64,000 nt of DNA, taken from contig NZ_JAMJWG010000002.1 of NCBI RefSeq assembly GCF_024435355.1, positions 722,373 to 786,372 of the forward strand, written 5' to 3'. How positions within the stretch are numbered: position 1 is the stretch's first letter; the number at the start of each line of letters is the position of its first letter. The notes beneath the pieces were generated by a model. It did no database searches, was not told where the DNA came from, and saw only the letters and a list, made by a program, of their open reading frames with translations. The stretch comes from Streptomyces odontomachi. GTDB lineage: Bacteria > Actinomycetota > Actinomycetes > Streptomycetales > Streptomycetaceae. Positions 50,328 through 58,204 of this stretch are shown in pieces. The translations under genes and the position numbers were made by a program.

Positions 50328-51233
50328 TCAGCGGGTCTCGCCGGCACAGGTGGTGACGCTCTCCAGCGCGTAGACCCGCGCCGCGTTGCGTCTGAGGACC
50401 GCGTCGGCGGCGGAGTCGCCGAACGGTACGAGGGCGGTGCGGACCAGGTCGAGCCAGGTGCCGTACCGGGTGGCCAGGGTCATCACCGGCCAGTCGCTTC
50501 CGTACAGGCACCGGTCGGGGCCGAAGGTCTCCAGCGCCTCGCGCAGCACGGTGACCATGGACTCGGGCGGGGCGCCGGGCTCCGTCTCGGTGGCCAGGCC
50601 GGAGAGCTTGCAGACGACGTTGCCGTGTTCCGCCAGCCTGCGCAGCGCCCTTCGCCAGGCCGCGGTGGGGTGGTCGGCGGACGGCTTGCCGAGGTGGTCC
50701 AGGACGATGACGGTCTCCGGGCAGGCCGCGGCCAGCTCGATCAGCTCCGGAAGTTGGTGCTCGCGCACGCAGGCGTCGAAGGGGAGCCCGGCCTCGCCGA
50801 GGAGCCCGACCCCGGCGCGGAACGCGGCGTGGCGGGTGAAGCCCGCCGGTTCGTCCTGGATGTTGCGCCGCACCCCGACGACGAAGGGGTCGCCGGCATG
50901 GCGGGCGATCGTGGCCTGCGCCGCGGAGGTGTCCTCCAACGGGACGTGGGCGACGACACCGCGGATCCACGACCGTTGCCTCGCCTCGCTCCGGACCCAC
51001 GCGATCTCGTCGACGGCCTGACGCTCGGCACACCCCGCCTCGACGAAGATCACGTCGGTCGGCTCGGGCGCGGAGTCGGCCAGGTTCCGGGGGGTGAAGG
51101 GCCGGTTGAGCGGTGGAAGCTCCGCCAGCCACGGGTAGTCGAGCCGATCCGGGTCCCAGAAGTGGACGTGGGAGTCGATCAGCGGTGGCGCGTCCGCACC
51201 CTCGGGTCCGGGCTGTGGGTCAGGCGTGCTCAT
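50328..51233 (-). CDS. Amidohydrolase, sugar-acid lactonase type (L-fuconolactonase/rhamnonolactonase-like)
   Basis: A 301-residue TIM-barrel hydrolase of the amidohydrolase-2 group. I-D-S-H-V-H-F-W-D-P near residue 20 is the first metal-binding strand. V-L-D-H-L-G-K-P (about 178) and Y-G-S-D-W-P-V (about 245) hold the other key residues. This set is typical of L-fuconolactonase, L-rhamnonolactonase and 2-pyrone-4,6-dicarboxylate lactonase. It is the last gene of the minus-strand operon that starts with a sugar-binding protein at 56488, following the 643-residue unknown protein by 21 bases. A sugar-acid lactone is the likely substrate. Confidence 0.82.
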   Translation of the reverse strand: MSTPDPQPGPEGADAPPLIDSHVHFWDPDRLDYPWLAELPPLNRPFTPRNLADSAPEPTDVIFVEAGCAERQAVDEIAWVRSEARQRSWIRGVVAHVPLEDTSAAQATIARHAGDPFVVGVRRNIQDEPAGFTRHAAFRAGVGLLGEAGLPFDACVREHQLPELIELAAACPETVIVLDHLGKPSADHPTAAWRRALRRLAEHGNVVCKLSGLATETEPGAPPESMVTVLREALETFGPDRCLYGSDWPVMTLATRYGTWLDLVRTALVPFGDSAADAVLRRNAARVYALESVTTCAGETR

Positions 51234-51254
51234 GGCCGTCCTTCGGGGCTGTCT

Positions 51255-53186
51255 TCACGGCGTCTCCTGGCTGTCGTGCCCGTCGAACGGTGTGTCGTAG
51301 GACGGGGGCCTGCTGTGCAGGTCGAGCCGGAGGGAGAGGCGGATCCGGGTGGAACGGGGCAGGTCCACCCGCAGCCAGGGCCCGTCGACCTGGACCGTGG
51401 CGGAGGCGACGGACGGCTGGCCGTGGCCGTAGTCGTAGAGGTCGCCGATCCAGGTGGGGTCGTCGCAGACGGTGTGGCGCACGGTGGTGATGGCGTGTTC
51501 GGCGAACGCCCCCGCCTGCACGATCACCGACCGCGGTGCGTCGGGGTCGAGGTTGACCAGGTCGACGACGGTGGCCTCCGGGTCGATGCGGGAGACCAGG
51601 GCCGCCACCGAGGAGGGCAGGCCCGGGCGCCGGGCGCCCGCGTCGTAGTAGCGCACGCGTGCCTGCTGGAGGCCGCCGTTGTAGATGACCTGCGGCCCGC
51701 CCCAGGTCAGCTGGACCAGCGCCTCGGTGACCACGGGGTTCGACTGCTGCCACAGGTGGATGTCGGCCTCGGGTACGTCCGTGCCGCGGTAACGGTCCAT
51801 CCGGGCCAGCCGGTGGCGCACCTGGGCCTGGGCGGCGGCCAGGATCCGCTCCGGGTAGCCGGGGTCGTCGCCGCTGAGGAAGGCGAACCACGGTTCCTCG
51901 TGCCCGGCTTCCTCCTTGCTGCGGAAGGGGCGCACCGTGCGCCAGTCGTAGCCGCTGGCCGAGCGGAGCCGTTCGAGGCGCTCCCGGTCCGCGTGCGACG
52001 CGGAGTGGTGCCACAGGGCGATCGGGACCGCCATCAGCATCGGGTTGTAGTCGAACCATCCGCGGTCCGCGTGCCGGAAGGGCACGAGCAGTGTGGGAGT
52101 GGCCATGTCCTCGCGGAGTTGGACCGTCCACTTGGACCGGATGCTGGAGTCCGCCTCCTTGAAGGTCATGATCTTGCCGTGGGAGATGATCTCGTCCAGC
52201 GCGGGACGTACCAGGTCCAGGTAGGAGTCGTCGCCCGTGGCGGCGGCGCCGGCCAGGGCGGCGATCATCGCGGCGTGCCCGATGCTGTACCACCCGTGGG
52301 GCCATGACCAGCCGTAGTGGCCGCCGTACCAGCGGCCGTCCAGGAGGCCGCCGACGGTGCCGTCCGGGGCGACGTTGTCGGGGAGGGTGCCTCCGCGGGT
52401 CGTGGCGCGCTCCCGCCAGGCGCCCACGTACTCGGCGATCCAGTCGCGGTAGCGCGGGTCTCCGGTGAGGATCAGCGCGTTGAGGACGAGACCCGAGGCG
52501 GCCAGGTTGACCGCGGTGTCTCCGGAACCCATTCTCCGGCGCATCTCGTCGCCCAGCCGCGGGTCACGGTCGAGCGGCGGCACGGCGGTGCCGGGTGGCA
52601 GTGTCCACTCCAGGGGGAAGCCGTACATCCGGGCCTCCTGGGGAAGCCAGGGGTAGGCATCGCCGTCGAAGAGGCCCTCGCGTGCCGGGTCGCTGCCGTT
52701 GTGCGGCCGGCGGATGATGCGGTGTTCCGGGTCGTAGTTGCCGTGCCGCGGATCCGCGTAGAGATCCGCGAAGCGCCGTGCACGCTCGGACCAGCGGGCC
52801 GGTGCCGCCATGCACAGGAAGTAGAAGAGCAGCAGGCTCTCGCCCTGGTGGAACCAGTCGTAACCGCGTTCGTACTCGTCGTGGAGCATGCCCAGTTCGG
52901 TCAGCTGCCGGGTGACTCCCTCCCAGTGCCGTTCCGACTGGCCCAGCAGGTCGTCGTGTCCTCCGAGCAGGTAGAGCTGGGGCCAGTTGAAGAAGACCTC
53001 GTAGAAGTCGTCGGCGCCGTCGCGTGAACTGAGCTCGCCGCCGTATCTCAGTCGTCCGTCGGGTTCGGTGAAGTCGTCGGCGAACCGGCGCCAGGCGTAG
53101 TCGAGCAGGTCGAAAAGATCACGCTGTGCCGTCGCCCAGCCCGGTGGTTCCAGTAGCGGCACCGAGGCCGTGATGACGGGGTGCAT
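51255..53186 (-). CDS. Unrecognised 643-residue enzyme-like protein (alpha/alpha-barrel type)
   Basis: I do not recognise a named family. The N-terminal 450 residues are helical, with repeated aromatic and G-G motifs (F-N-W-P-Q-L-Y-L-L-G-G; Y-D-W-F-H-Q-G-E-S-L-L-L-F-Y; D-G-D-A-Y-P-W-L-P-Q-E; G-G-H-Y-G-W-S-W-P-H-G-W-Y-S-I-G-H-A-A). Such patterns are common in six-hairpin glycosidases and lyases. The C-terminal 110 residues look like a beta domain. It has no signal peptide, so it is cytosolic. It lies between two ABC permeases and a lactonase in one operon, which suggests it processes the imported oligosaccharide. The ATG at 53186 follows GGAGAA; a longer open frame upstream is a shadow of the permease gene. 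Confidence 0.8.
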   Translation of the reverse strand: MHPVITASVPLLEPPGWATAQRDLFDLLDYAWRRFADDFTEPDGRLRYGGELSSRDGADDFYEVFFNWPQLYLLGGHDDLLGQSERHWEGVTRQLTELGMLHDEYERGYDWFHQGESLLLFYFLCMAAPARWSERARRFADLYADPRHGNYDPEHRIIRRPHNGSDPAREGLFDGDAYPWLPQEARMYGFPLEWTLPPGTAVPPLDRDPRLGDEMRRRMGSGDTAVNLAASGLVLNALILTGDPRYRDWIAEYVGAWRERATTRGGTLPDNVAPDGTVGGLLDGRWYGGHYGWSWPHGWYSIGHAAMIAALAGAAATGDDSYLDLVRPALDEIISHGKIMTFKEADSSIRSKWTVQLREDMATPTLLVPFRHADRGWFDYNPMLMAVPIALWHHSASHADRERLERLRSASGYDWRTVRPFRSKEEAGHEEPWFAFLSGDDPGYPERILAAAQAQVRHRLARMDRYRGTDVPEADIHLWQQSNPVVTEALVQLTWGGPQVIYNGGLQQARVRYYDAGARRPGLPSSVAALVSRIDPEATVVDLVNLDPDAPRSVIVQAGAFAEHAITTVRHTVCDDPTWIGDLYDYGHGQPSVASATVQVDGPWLRVDLPRSTRIRLSLRLDLHSRPPSYDTPFDGHDSQETP

Positions 53187-53275
53187 CGGTTCTCCAATCA
53201 GGCAGGGCGGTGCCCGGCACCGTCGCCGAGGGCTTGGTGCGGTGCGCGCTTTTCGCGGGCCTCGTGGCGGGTCGT

Positions 53276-54223
53276 TCAGTTCTTGGTGGCGCCGGCGAGC
53301 ATTCCGGCGACCAGGAAGCGTTGGGAGAAGAGGAAGACGACCAGCACGGGGGTGATCGCCAGGAGGGTGGCCAGCGCCAGTTCGGGACGCTGGACGGCGA
53401 GGGAACCGACGGTCGGGTTGAACTGCGGGACGTCGTTGAGCAGCGTTCCCAGGCCCACCTGCACGGGGAACTGGTGGCTCTCGGGCAGCATGACGTAGGG
53501 GAGGTAGTAGTTCGTCCAGTTGGCGACGAAGCTGAAGAAGCCCACCAGGGCGACGACCGGGGCGGCCAGCGGGAGCGCGACCCGGCGGAACACGCCGAAC
53601 TCCGAGCAGCCGTCGAGCCGCGCGGCGTCCAGGAGCTCTCGTGGCAGGGCCGTGCTGAAGTAGATGTAGGTCAGGTAGACGCCGAAGGGGTAGAAGGCGT
53701 AAGGCAGGATGATCGACCACATCGAGCCGATCAGCCGGAAGGCGTTGACCTCCAGGAACAGCGGGACCACCAAGGTGGCGTTGGGCATGAGCATCACCAC
53801 GAGGGTGGCGATCAGCATCAGGTGCCGCCCGCGGAACTCGGTCATGGCGAGCCCGTAACCGGCGGGGACCGCCACGCACAGGGTGAGGACGAGGGCGAGG
53901 AACGAATACAGCGCCGAGTTGCGCAGCCACAGGAGGACGGCGTTGTCCTGGTATGCCGTCAGCGCGTGCCAGTTCGCCCGCAACGCGTGCCAGGAGCCGA
54001 AGGACAGCGGGTTGTCGTGCACCAGCTGACTGTCGGTCTTCGTGGCGGCCAGCAGGAGCCACAGCGCGGGGAGCACGAAGAAGGCCAGGAACACCGCGAG
54101 TACGACGGCCGGCAGGGGGTTCACCCGACGCCGGGCGCGGGCCGTGCGGTGCGGACCGGCGCCTTCGTGTGACACCGCCGCGGAGAGTGGGAGGGAGGCC
54201 GCGGGCCGGGTGTCAGTCCGCAT
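53276..54223 (-). CDS. CUT1 ABC transporter permease (MalG type), second system
   Basis: A 315-residue membrane protein with an about 50-residue cytosolic N-terminus, six helices and the EAA loop D-A-A-R-L-D-G-C-S-E-F-G-V-F-R-R near residue 220. The ATG at 54223 lies inside the end of the preceding permease gene (11-base overlap), so the two are coupled. No ATPase gene is nearby. Confidence 0.9.
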   Translation of the reverse strand: MRTDTRPAASLPLSAAVSHEGAGPHRTARARRRVNPLPAVVLAVFLAFFVLPALWLLLAATKTDSQLVHDNPLSFGSWHALRANWHALTAYQDNAVLLWLRNSALYSFLALVLTLCVAVPAGYGLAMTEFRGRHLMLIATLVVMLMPNATLVVPLFLEVNAFRLIGSMWSIILPYAFYPFGVYLTYIYFSTALPRELLDAARLDGCSEFGVFRRVALPLAAPVVALVGFFSFVANWTNYYLPYVMLPESHQFPVQVGLGTLLNDVPQFNPTVGSLAVQRPELALATLLAITPVLVVFLFSQRFLVAGMLAGATKN

Positions 54224-55130
54224 CGAAGAACCCCGATCGTGCGACGAAGACTCCGGCGACGACGATCCCGACCACCAGCAGCTCGACCGAGATGGCAGCC
54301 GCCGTGTTGACGTCGTTGTTCTGGAAGGCGAAATCGTACGACAGCTGGTTGAGCGAGTAGTCCCGGCCGGCGACCCCGACGCTGGCCTGGGACAGCAGCT
54401 GGGGCTCGACGAACAGCTGGGTGCCGCCGGCAAAGGCGAGGATCACCATGTAGACGATCCACTTGCGCAGCAGGGGTATCTGGATCCGCCGCGCGGTCTG
54501 CCAAGGGCCCGCACCGTCGATGCGGGCCGCCTCCAGGATGTCCGGCGAGATGGTGTTGAGCGCCCCGTACATGACGACGATCCATCCACCAGCGCCGGTC
54601 CAGAACGCGATCAGGGTGAACAGGACGGGCAGATGAGAGGGCGCGATGACCTGGCTGAAGGTGTCGAACCCGAGGGCGCGCAGCAGGACGGCGATCGGGC
54701 TGACCGCCGGATCGAGCACGAACAGCCAGACCATGACGCTCGCCGCGCCGGCCAGGGCGCCGGGCACGTAGTAGAGGAAGCGCAGGGCCCTGCTCACCCC
54801 CTGTGCCGCCAGCCGGTGCAGCAACAGCGCCAGGGCGACGACGAACACCACCAGGGCGGCGAGCCAGAACACCAGGTACAGCGCCACGTGCTCGACGGCG
54901 GAGAGGAACCGGAAGTCCCTGGCCGCGGTGGCGAAGTTCGACAGGCCCGCGAAGGTGCCACCGCCGTCGGTGAAGGCGAAGTAGACCGCGTAGCAGGTCG
55001 GGACCACGCCGAAGGCGACCAGCAGTACCAGGTAGGCGGCGACGAAGCCGTGGCCGGCCCGGACGGACCGCAGCACCCTGCGCGCCGGCGGCGTGCGGAC
55101 GCCGACGGTTCCGGGGGGCGGCGCGCTCAC
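54213..55130 (-). CDS. CUT1 ABC transporter permease (MalF type), second system
   Basis: A 305-residue membrane protein starting at GTG 55130, overlapping the binding-protein stop by 4 bases (GTGA). It has six helices and the EAA loop E-A-A-R-I-D-G-A-G-P-W-Q-T-A-R-R near residue 200. Its mate is the downstream permease. Confidence 0.9.
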   Translation of the reverse strand: MSAPPPGTVGVRTPPARRVLRSVRAGHGFVAAYLVLLVAFGVVPTCYAVYFAFTDGGGTFAGLSNFATAARDFRFLSAVEHVALYLVFWLAALVVFVVALALLLHRLAAQGVSRALRFLYYVPGALAGAASVMVWLFVLDPAVSPIAVLLRALGFDTFSQVIAPSHLPVLFTLIAFWTGAGGWIVVMYGALNTISPDILEAARIDGAGPWQTARRIQIPLLRKWIVYMVILAFAGGTQLFVEPQLLSQASVGVAGRDYSLNQLSYDFAFQNNDVNTAAAISVELLVVGIVVAGVFVARSGFFDAD

Positions 55131-56488
55131 CGGGTCACCTTGTACCCGTCGGAGCGTGCGTAGTTCACGATGGCGTCCTCCCAGGACGGCAACATCGAGC
55201 GGACGCTCTTGCCCGCGGTCAGCCCCGGAGTGACCGTGGCCGCCCAGATGGCCTCCTGGCTGAACTGCCCGTACCCCCAGCCGGGCCACACCTGGTTGGC
55301 GGCGGTCTGTAGGGGCCGGGTGATGTCGCCCGCGTAGTAGCCGGAAGACGCCTGGTGAGCCAGCCAGGTCTTGGCCGCGGGTGCGTACGCCGGATAGCCG
55401 GGGGCCACCTTGCCCTGGTAGTCGTTCGAGGTGGTCACCCAGGTGAGGAAGGCGGTCGCGGCTTTGAGGTGCGCGCTGTGCGCGGACATCAGCCAGGTGC
55501 CTCCGCCGACGTTGCCGACCGACGGCCGGGCATCGCCCGACCACTGGGGCATCGGCGCGACCCCGATCTGGTGAGCGGGGGTCTTGAAGGACCCGTGGAA
55601 CAGCGAACCGCCGTACCAGGACGGGCCGGGCATCAGGAGGATCCGGTCCGCGGCGTTCTTGTCGAAGTCCGAGCTGAACACACTGCTCAGGGAGAGTGTC
55701 TTGTTCTTGACCAGGGTGTCCAGGAGCGCGGCCATGCGCGTGCAGTTCGGGCCGGTGGCGTCGACCGTGACCGCTTTCGGGCCGGTGATGTGGTTGGCTC
55801 CGCACTTGCCCGCCCACAGGTAGATCTCGGGTGCGAAGGCGTCACCCGCGGAGCCGACCAGGTAGCCGGGGTGCTCGCGGGCGACCTTCCTGCCCAGCGC
55901 CTCGTACTGCTCCCATGTCGTGGGCACCCGGTAGCCCCACTTCTTCATGAGGCTCGCGTTGTACCAGAGGACGGTCTGGGCCAGGTCGTTGCGCAGGCAG
56001 TAGAGCGTTCCGTCCACCGTGCACGGGTCGTTCGCGCCCTTCGCCCAGTTCGCGAGGGTCGACTTGGGAATCATGCCCTTGTTCAGCGGCGCCGTGAAGC
56101 CTGCCTGAACGGCCCAGGACGTCTCGTTGTTCTGCGAGCTGAAGACCACGTCCGGCCAGCCGTGCCGGGTGCGGTCGAACAGGCTCACCTTGGTGCGCAG
56201 GTAGTTCGAGCCGTTGGCGTCCCCGTCGTAGCTGACGATGTCCATCTTCACCGAGGGGTGTTCCTTCTGGTACAGCTTGGCGGCCGCCAGGCGCGAGGAG
56301 TCGACCCACACCGTCAACGTGCCGTCGGTCTGCTTCACCGGCCGGAAGCCGTCCTGAGCACCGGTCGATCCGCCGCCGCAGGCGGCCACGGCCATCAGGG
56401 CGAGCGTGCCTGCCACGGCCGGAAACCCGGCGCGTCCGCGGCCCCTCCTTGATCTCTTCGCGCCCACCGCGCGGCCCTTCGCTGTCAT
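55127..56488 (-). CDS. CUT1 ABC transporter solute-binding lipoprotein, second system
   Basis: A 453-residue extracellular binding protein. The basic n-region is followed by a lipobox A-V-A-A-C (Cys near 37), so it is membrane-anchored. G-T-L-T-V-W-V-D-S-S-R starts the fold, and many Trp residues (W-P-D-V-V-F-S-S; W-S-G-D-A-R; W-P-G-W-G-Y-G) fit sugar stacking. First gene of the operon to the lactonase. The ATG at 56488 follows GGAG at 6 bases. The divergent FadR-type gene at 56885 is the probable controller. It is not closely similar to the first system's binding protein. Confidence 0.88.
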   Translation of the reverse strand: MTAKGRAVGAKRSRRGRGRAGFPAVAGTLALMAVAACGGGSTGAQDGFRPVKQTDGTLTVWVDSSRLAAAKLYQKEHPSVKMDIVSYDGDANGSNYLRTKVSLFDRTRHGWPDVVFSSQNNETSWAVQAGFTAPLNKGMIPKSTLANWAKGANDPCTVDGTLYCLRNDLAQTVLWYNASLMKKWGYRVPTTWEQYEALGRKVAREHPGYLVGSAGDAFAPEIYLWAGKCGANHITGPKAVTVDATGPNCTRMAALLDTLVKNKTLSLSSVFSSDFDKNAADRILLMPGPSWYGGSLFHGSFKTPAHQIGVAPMPQWSGDARPSVGNVGGGTWLMSAHSAHLKAATAFLTWVTTSNDYQGKVAPGYPAYAPAAKTWLAHQASSGYYAGDITRPLQTAANQVWPGWGYGQFSQEAIWAATVTPGLTAGKSVRSMLPSWEDAIVNYARSDGYKVTR

Positions 56489-56735
56489 GAACGACTCCAC
56501 TCGATGTCGTGTCCCGCCGGCGACGAAGCCCGGCCGGCGGCGGCGTGTTCCTCCCTCGCCCCGGCTCGTTCCACGGGCCGGTCGGAATGGAGCGACAACA
56601 GGCCCGCCCAGGGGACGCTGCGGACAGAGCGCTCACCTCGGTCACACATAAGAGCGGCCCGAACGGCATGCCGTCAACGGGATGAGCAGGCTTATGTGCA
56701 AGATTTTTTAACGAGCGTGCCCCAAATATGACACT

Positions 56736-56756
56736 AATGCCACCTTACAAGGCATT
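56736..56756. promoter_or_regulatory. Candidate operator AATGCC-N9-GGCATT
   Basis: Perfect 6-base arms with a 9-base spacer in the AT-rich middle of the divergent region. It is a possible FadR/GntR site; no second copy was found elsewhere in the window. Confidence 0.4.
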
Positions 56757-56870
56757 TCCATGTGCCCCCTCGCCCCAAATGAGTCAGACACATTCTTGAT
56801 TACGGAAGCAGGTATATCCTTTTCCGGAAGGAAGGTTCGGTCGAGCATGAGGCGATCAGCCTCGGCGTCG

Positions 56871-56877
56871 AAGGAGG
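56871..56877 (+). promoter_or_regulatory. Strong ribosome-binding site deciding a TTG start
   Basis: AAGGAGG with 7 bases to TTG 56885. Confidence 0.8.
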
Positions 56878-56884
56878 CAAGCCG

Positions 56885-57664
56885 TTGGACGGAAAGCCCG
56901 TACCTGCGGCCGGCGACACGACTCCCCCTCGACCGGGCAACGCCGATCCGACGGGCCCCTATCGCCCCGGATATGAGCTGGTGGCCGAGCAGATCCTCCA
57001 GCTCATCGCCGAGTTGCAGCTACAGCCCGGCGACCGGATGCCGACGGAGATCGAGCTGGCCTCCCGCCTGGGCACCAGCCGCACGGTGGTACGGGAGGCG
57101 GTGAAGATCCTCTCCGCGATCGGGCGGGTGCGCGCCCAGAAGGGCCGCGGCCTGTACGTGACGGACGACGAAGGCCTGCTGGGCTCCTCGCGCTGGGGAA
57201 GCTTCTTCCTGCCGACCAACCTGGAGCACGTCTACCAGCTCTTCGAGTTCCGACGGGTACAGGAGGCCGCGGCGAGCAGGCTGGCCGCCACCCGGGCGAC
57301 TCCCGCCGAGTTGCGCGCCATCGAAGCAGCAGCGGAGCTGTGCAGGGAGGGGCATGTGACGAGGCAGCGGGCGCTGTTCGACCGCGGCGACGACGACTTC
57401 CACCTCGGCATCGCCACCGCCTCGCACAACCCGTTCCTCGTCGCGGCGGTACGCGAGGCGCGCCGGTTGCAGCGCCAGTCCAGCACGATCGGGCTGCACG
57501 GCACGGTGGGCGGCCACGCGGCAGAAGCGGTGGAGGAACATGCCGCGATCTGCCGCGCCATCAGGGACGGCGATCCGGAGGCGGCGGCCCAGGCCGCCAC
57601 GGCCCACCTCGACAACACGCTCGAAGACTACCGGCGCGAGATCCAGCGCCGGGTCTTCGGCTGA
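56885..57664 (+). CDS. GntR/FadR family regulator of the second sugar operon
   Basis: A 259-residue regulator. The winged HTH (about 25-95: Y-E-L-V-A-E-Q-I-L-Q-L-I; M-P-T-E-I-E-L-A-S-R-L-G-T-S-R-T-V-V-R-E-A-V-K-I-L) is preceded by a 25-residue Pro-rich extension. The FCD domain (about 110-255) has the metal-binding D-D-D-F-H-L and H-A-A-I motifs. The start is TTG 56885, supported by a perfect AAGGAGG 7 bases upstream; no ATG fits. It faces the transporter-lactonase operon and probably senses a sugar-acid intermediate. Not closely similar to the twin FadR genes at 38-44 kb. Confidence 0.88.
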   Translation: MDGKPVPAAGDTTPPRPGNADPTGPYRPGYELVAEQILQLIAELQLQPGDRMPTEIELASRLGTSRTVVREAVKILSAIGRVRAQKGRGLYVTDDEGLLGSSRWGSFFLPTNLEHVYQLFEFRRVQEAAASRLAATRATPAELRAIEAAAELCREGHVTRQRALFDRGDDDFHLGIATASHNPFLVAAVREARRLQRQSSTIGLHGTVGGHAAEAVEEHAAICRAIRDGDPEAAAQAATAHLDNTLEDYRREIQRRVFG

Positions 57665-57771
57665 CCTGCACGACCGGCAGCGGCCGGCGGGCGAGTGCCC
57701 GTTCCCGTCGCCGAGAGGGTTGACAGGCTTCGGGGGGCCTCTGCCATCCTGACCGTCCGAGAGTCCGACCA

Positions 57772-57789
57772 ATGTTCGAAATCTCGACC
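57772..57789. promoter_or_regulatory. ATGTTCG-N6-CGACC half-perfect palindrome
   Basis: The left arm is identical to the perfect copy at 32430. The right arm has one mismatch in five (CGACC for CGAAC). It lies about 430 bases before the GH43 start. Confidence 0.45.
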
Positions 57790-57981
57790 GCTTGCATGGA
57801 CTCCGCGCGCACAGGTCCCCGGACTGACCCCTGGAGACCCGGGCACTTCGTCTCTGTATGTCATGGACATGATCGTGCGCGGTATCCGGGCGGGCCGTTC
57901 GCCAGCCCGCCGTCGCCCATCCTCCAGAAGGAACAGCCGTGCAGCCTTCGTTCGCCTCCTCGCCGGCCCGTGCGTCCCGCG

Positions 57982-58198
57982 GGCGACGAGGGCGCCGTCG
58001 TCTCGGGCTACCCCTCGGACCAGACGGAGAACGCCGTTCAGGCCGACGTGGTCGCCGCCGGCCATCGCTGATCCGGCCAGCTCACTTTCGGCTCGAAGCC
58101 GACGGCCGCCGGGGTCTCGACGGCCGCCGCTGTCCCGATCGCGGTGGTGTCCACCCTCGCGGCTGTCGACCGCCCTGTGTCAACCAGCGCCCTGGGAG
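57982..58198 (+). pseudogene. Possible gene remnant with in-frame stop
   Basis: One frame reads G-D-E-G-A-V-V-S-G-Y-P-S-D-Q-T-E-N-A-V-Q-A-D-V-V-A-A-G-H-R, stop (58069-58071), then S-G-Q-L-T-F-G-S-K-P-T-A-A-G-V-S-T. G or C fills nearly every third position on both sides of the stop, as in real genes here. I do not recognise the family, and it may be chance. Confidence 0.25.
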
Positions 58199-58204
58199 GC
58201 GATG

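Larger units (their letters stand above)
56489..56884. other. Divergent control region of the second sugar operon and its GntR regulator
   Basis: About 396 bases, with 56690-56830 notably AT-rich. Inverted pairs: ACATAAG (56646-56652) with CTTATGT (56691-56697), and AATGCC (56736-56741) with GGCATT (56751-56756). GCCCCAAAT occurs twice (near 56719 and 56771). Either inverted pair could be a GntR operator. Confidence 0.5.
57665..58204. other. Region upstream of the secreted GH43, with a possible gene remnant
   Basis: About 540 bases. It carries the palindrome at 57772-57789 and, from about 57950 to 58195, a stretch with coding-like third-position bias interrupted by a stop (see separate entry). 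No intact gene is supported. Confidence 0.5.
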
